From Flavobacterium jejuense (GTDB lineage: Bacteria; Bacteroidota; Bacteroidia; Flavobacteriales; Flavobacteriaceae), in assembly GCF_006491595.2 (NCBI RefSeq), contig NZ_VEVQ02000015.1, forward strand, positions 41,070-105,069: DNA of 64,000 nt. Direction: 5' to 3'. Shown here piece after piece: positions 63,059-64,000 of the stretch. The notes below the pieces were generated by a model. It searched no databases, was not told where the DNA came from, and worked only from the letters and a program-made list of their open reading frames with translations. The translations under genes and the position numbers were made by a program. Numbering within the stretch: the first letter of the stretch is position 1; each line of letters starts with the position of its first letter.

Positions 63059-63145
63059 TGTACGTATAAATACGTACAAAAAAAGGCAAAAAATACGTAT
63101 TTATACGTATTGTGGAAGTGAAAGCGATCGTTTAGATTTGTAAGA
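63059..63145. repeat. Double palindrome and repeat element, copy B
   Basis: Two palindromes, TGTACGTAT-AA-ATACGTACA (63059-63078) and AATACGTAT-TT-ATACGTATT (63092-63111), stand 13 bp apart. The second is followed by GTGGAAGTGAAAGC and a tail GTTTAGATTTGT, the same layout as copy A at 57141. Confidence 0.6.
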
Positions 63146-63168
63146 ATAAAAAATAAAAAAAGATGACG

Positions 63169-63229
63169 TTTGTCATACATATCTACCTTCTTTTGGATGG
63201 CTTTGTATGATTTTGTCATACATATATAC
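63169..63229. repeat. Direct repeats TTTGTCATACATAT
   Basis: TTTGTCATACATATCTAC at 63169-63186 and TTTGTCATACATATATAC at 63212-63229 differ at one base. The second overlaps a TGTATGA / TCATACA inverted repeat (63204-63210 and 63216-63222). They may be binding sites upstream of the 63263 gene. Confidence 0.55.
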
Positions 63230-63231
63230 AA

Positions 63232-63770
63232 GTTGTAGGCAATTAATAAAAAATCCGTAAAAATGAACGAAATATTAATTACAGAAGTTCCATACAAAGA
63301 GATTTTATTATTAATTTTAGGTACTTTGAGTACTTTTCTTATTTGGAGAATTCAACATCAAAAAGATAAAATAAAAGATATTGAAAATCTTGTTTCAGAA
63401 AAGAAATATAAATTATATTCTGAATTAATTTATATATTTTTTGATATAGCAAATGGTGAAAAGATTGGAAAGAAAATGACTGAACGTGAATTATTAAAAA
63501 GAATATTAGATATTAAAAAAGATATGTTTCTTTACGCACCAGACGATGTTTTTAAAATGTTCACAAAATGGACTCTGGAATTAAGTAAAGAAAATGGAGC
63601 TATAAATCAATTTAAAACTTATTTTCAATTAATTAAACTTGTAAGAGCAGATATGGGACAAAGTAAAACTAAAATTGAACTTGATGATTTTATGCTATTC
63701 TATATGCAAAATGAAGAAGAATATGCAAAATTTAAATTAATGCATAATTGGTAATTTAACTGCCTACAAC
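63232..63770. repeat. Inverted-repeat pair enclosing one gene (cassette-like)
   Basis: GTTGTAGGCAATTA at 63232-63245 is complementary at 13 of 14 positions to TAACTGCCTACAAC at 63757-63770. The repeats flank the 163-aa gene, with 17 bp before its start and 2 bp after its stop. Confidence 0.6.
63263..63754 (+). CDS. Hypothetical protein with N-terminal membrane helix, 163 aa
   Basis: A protein with one N-terminal helix (EILLLILGTLSTFLIWRI, about residues 12-30) and a helical cytosolic part containing SEKKYKLYSELIYIFFDIANGEK and KLVRADMGQSKTKIELDDFM. The LVRADMG-like motif recurs in several short Bacteroidota proteins of unknown function, as I recall. It could be an abortive-infection-type or stress protein, but nothing proves it. 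It is tightly bracketed by inverted repeats and followed by a palindromic element and another gene, which suggests it is a movable unit. Confidence 0.72.
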   Translation: MNEILITEVPYKEILLLILGTLSTFLIWRIQHQKDKIKDIENLVSEKKYKLYSELIYIFFDIANGEKIGKKMTERELLKRILDIKKDMFLYAPDDVFKMFTKWTLELSKENGAINQFKTYFQLIKLVRADMGQSKTKIELDDFMLFYMQNEEEYAKFKLMHNW

Positions 63771-63902
63771 CACCGTTTGTAGCAATTGCTTGGCTTGGGT
63801 TATTTCGGAATTTTCTCCGAAAATTCTATGAGTAGTTTTGTACTTGTAAAGTTTTGTTATAAATTTACGCAACTGCCACAAGCGGCCTAACGTTACCTGT
63901 AA
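63757..63902. repeat. attC-like palindromic element downstream of the 163-aa gene
   Basis: The element starts with ATTTAAC, matching the RYYYAAC half-site of integron attC sites, and ends with TAACGTTA and CCTGTAA. Inside, CCGTTTGTAGCAATTGC (63773-63789) pairs with GCAACTGCCACAAGCGG (63869-63885) at 13 of 17 positions, and GAATTTT / AAAATTC forms an inner hairpin at 63808-63826. The right end lacks the canonical GTTRRRY and no integrase is in the window. Confidence 0.45.
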
Positions 63903-63926
63903 TACGAAAAAACATCCGTATCTTAA

Positions 63927-64000
63927 ATGAAAGACATTGAATTAATCAAACTTTATGAAGAATCATACAAAGGGCAATATGATGATTTATTTGAGTCTTT
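63927..64000 (+). CDS. Start of an unidentified gene cut by the window edge
   Basis: An open frame from the ATG at 63927 gives MKDIELIKLYEESYKGQYDD and continues to the edge with no stop, a typical charged cytosolic N-terminus. It begins 25 bp after the palindromic element. With only 24 codons visible, no family can be named. Confidence 0.5.
   Translation, partial: MKDIELIKLYEESYKGQYDDLFES

Larger units (their letters stand above)
62505..63262. other. 758-bp repeat-rich intergenic region
   Basis: It contains a REP-like copy (62728-62766), a GTCATGCTGAACTTGTTTCAG element, three palindromes, two 18-bp direct repeats and the left inverted repeat of the next gene. A 116-codon minus frame at 62947-63297 is judged spurious. 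No RNA gene was recognised. Confidence 0.55.

Noticed and set aside
62947..63297. A 116-codon minus-strand frame
   Set aside because: It runs through two palindromes and the direct repeats, overlaps the start of the 63263 gene and has poor composition for a protein. It is judged a chance frame.
1..64000. tRNA, rRNA, tmRNA and CRISPR
   Set aside because: No cloverleaf-like sequence, rRNA stretch or regular spaced direct repeat array was noticed by eye. This is not a computed search.
1..64000. Transposase, integrase or prophage genes
   Set aside because: None of the translated frames shows DDE, tyrosine or serine recombinase motifs. The cassette idea therefore rests on repeats only.

Overview
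The window is AT-rich chromosomal DNA of a Bacteroidota bacterium, most likely a Flavobacteriaceae member close to Flavobacterium. The evidence is a GldH-type gliding lipoprotein, secreted proteins with type IX secretion (T9SS) sorting domains of both type A and type B, a fused SecDF, Bacteroidota-style promoters with a TAnnTTTG -7 box, and TonB-receptor-like outer-membrane barrels. No rRNA, tRNA, CRISPR array, transposase or integrase was seen.

Region 1 (1-31.2 kb) is mostly core genome. It holds the end of an M1 aminopeptidase, MenE, a CPBP protease, an ArsC-like reductase, a TonB-dependent receptor, an unlisted 55-aa membrane protein, fumarase, CorA, imidazolonepropionase and a YpfJ-type zinc peptidase. 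These are followed by a seven-helix membrane protein overlapping a histidine kinase and its LuxR-type response regulator, then GldH, SecDF, a gyrB-barrel-mdh unit, an OmpA lipoprotein, asparagine synthetase, and a beta-barrel plus 1003-aa TPR pair.

Region 2 (31.3-47.2 kb) starts with an FtsE-like ATPase and runs into a surface-polysaccharide locus. It encodes four glycosyltransferases, two methyltransferases, an FdtA-like cupin, a DegT/FdtB-like aminotransferase, a FemAB/GNAT-like acyltransferase, a hexapeptide acyltransferase and a Wzx-like flippase. This set would make and export a glycan containing a 3-amino-3,6-dideoxyhexose. Two secreted surface proteins interrupt it, and a T9SS type B protein closes it.

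Region 3 (47.2-54.4 kb) is a conserved MoxR module: RDD, SpoIIM-like, a membrane protein, DUF4129, DUF4350, MoxR ATPase and DUF58.

Region 4 (54.4-64 kb) is accessory. It contains small secreted or membrane proteins, a DKNYY protein, an ABM-domain protein, a cytosolic beta-propeller whose 5' end is split by poly-A tracts, gene remnants and several REP-like or palindromic repeats. At the right edge one gene is bracketed by inverted repeats and followed by an attC-like palindromic element and the start of another gene, which looks like a gene-cassette arrangement. That arrangement, and a palindrome family found at 57.1 and 63.1 kb whose two arms vary together, are the best leads for something undescribed.
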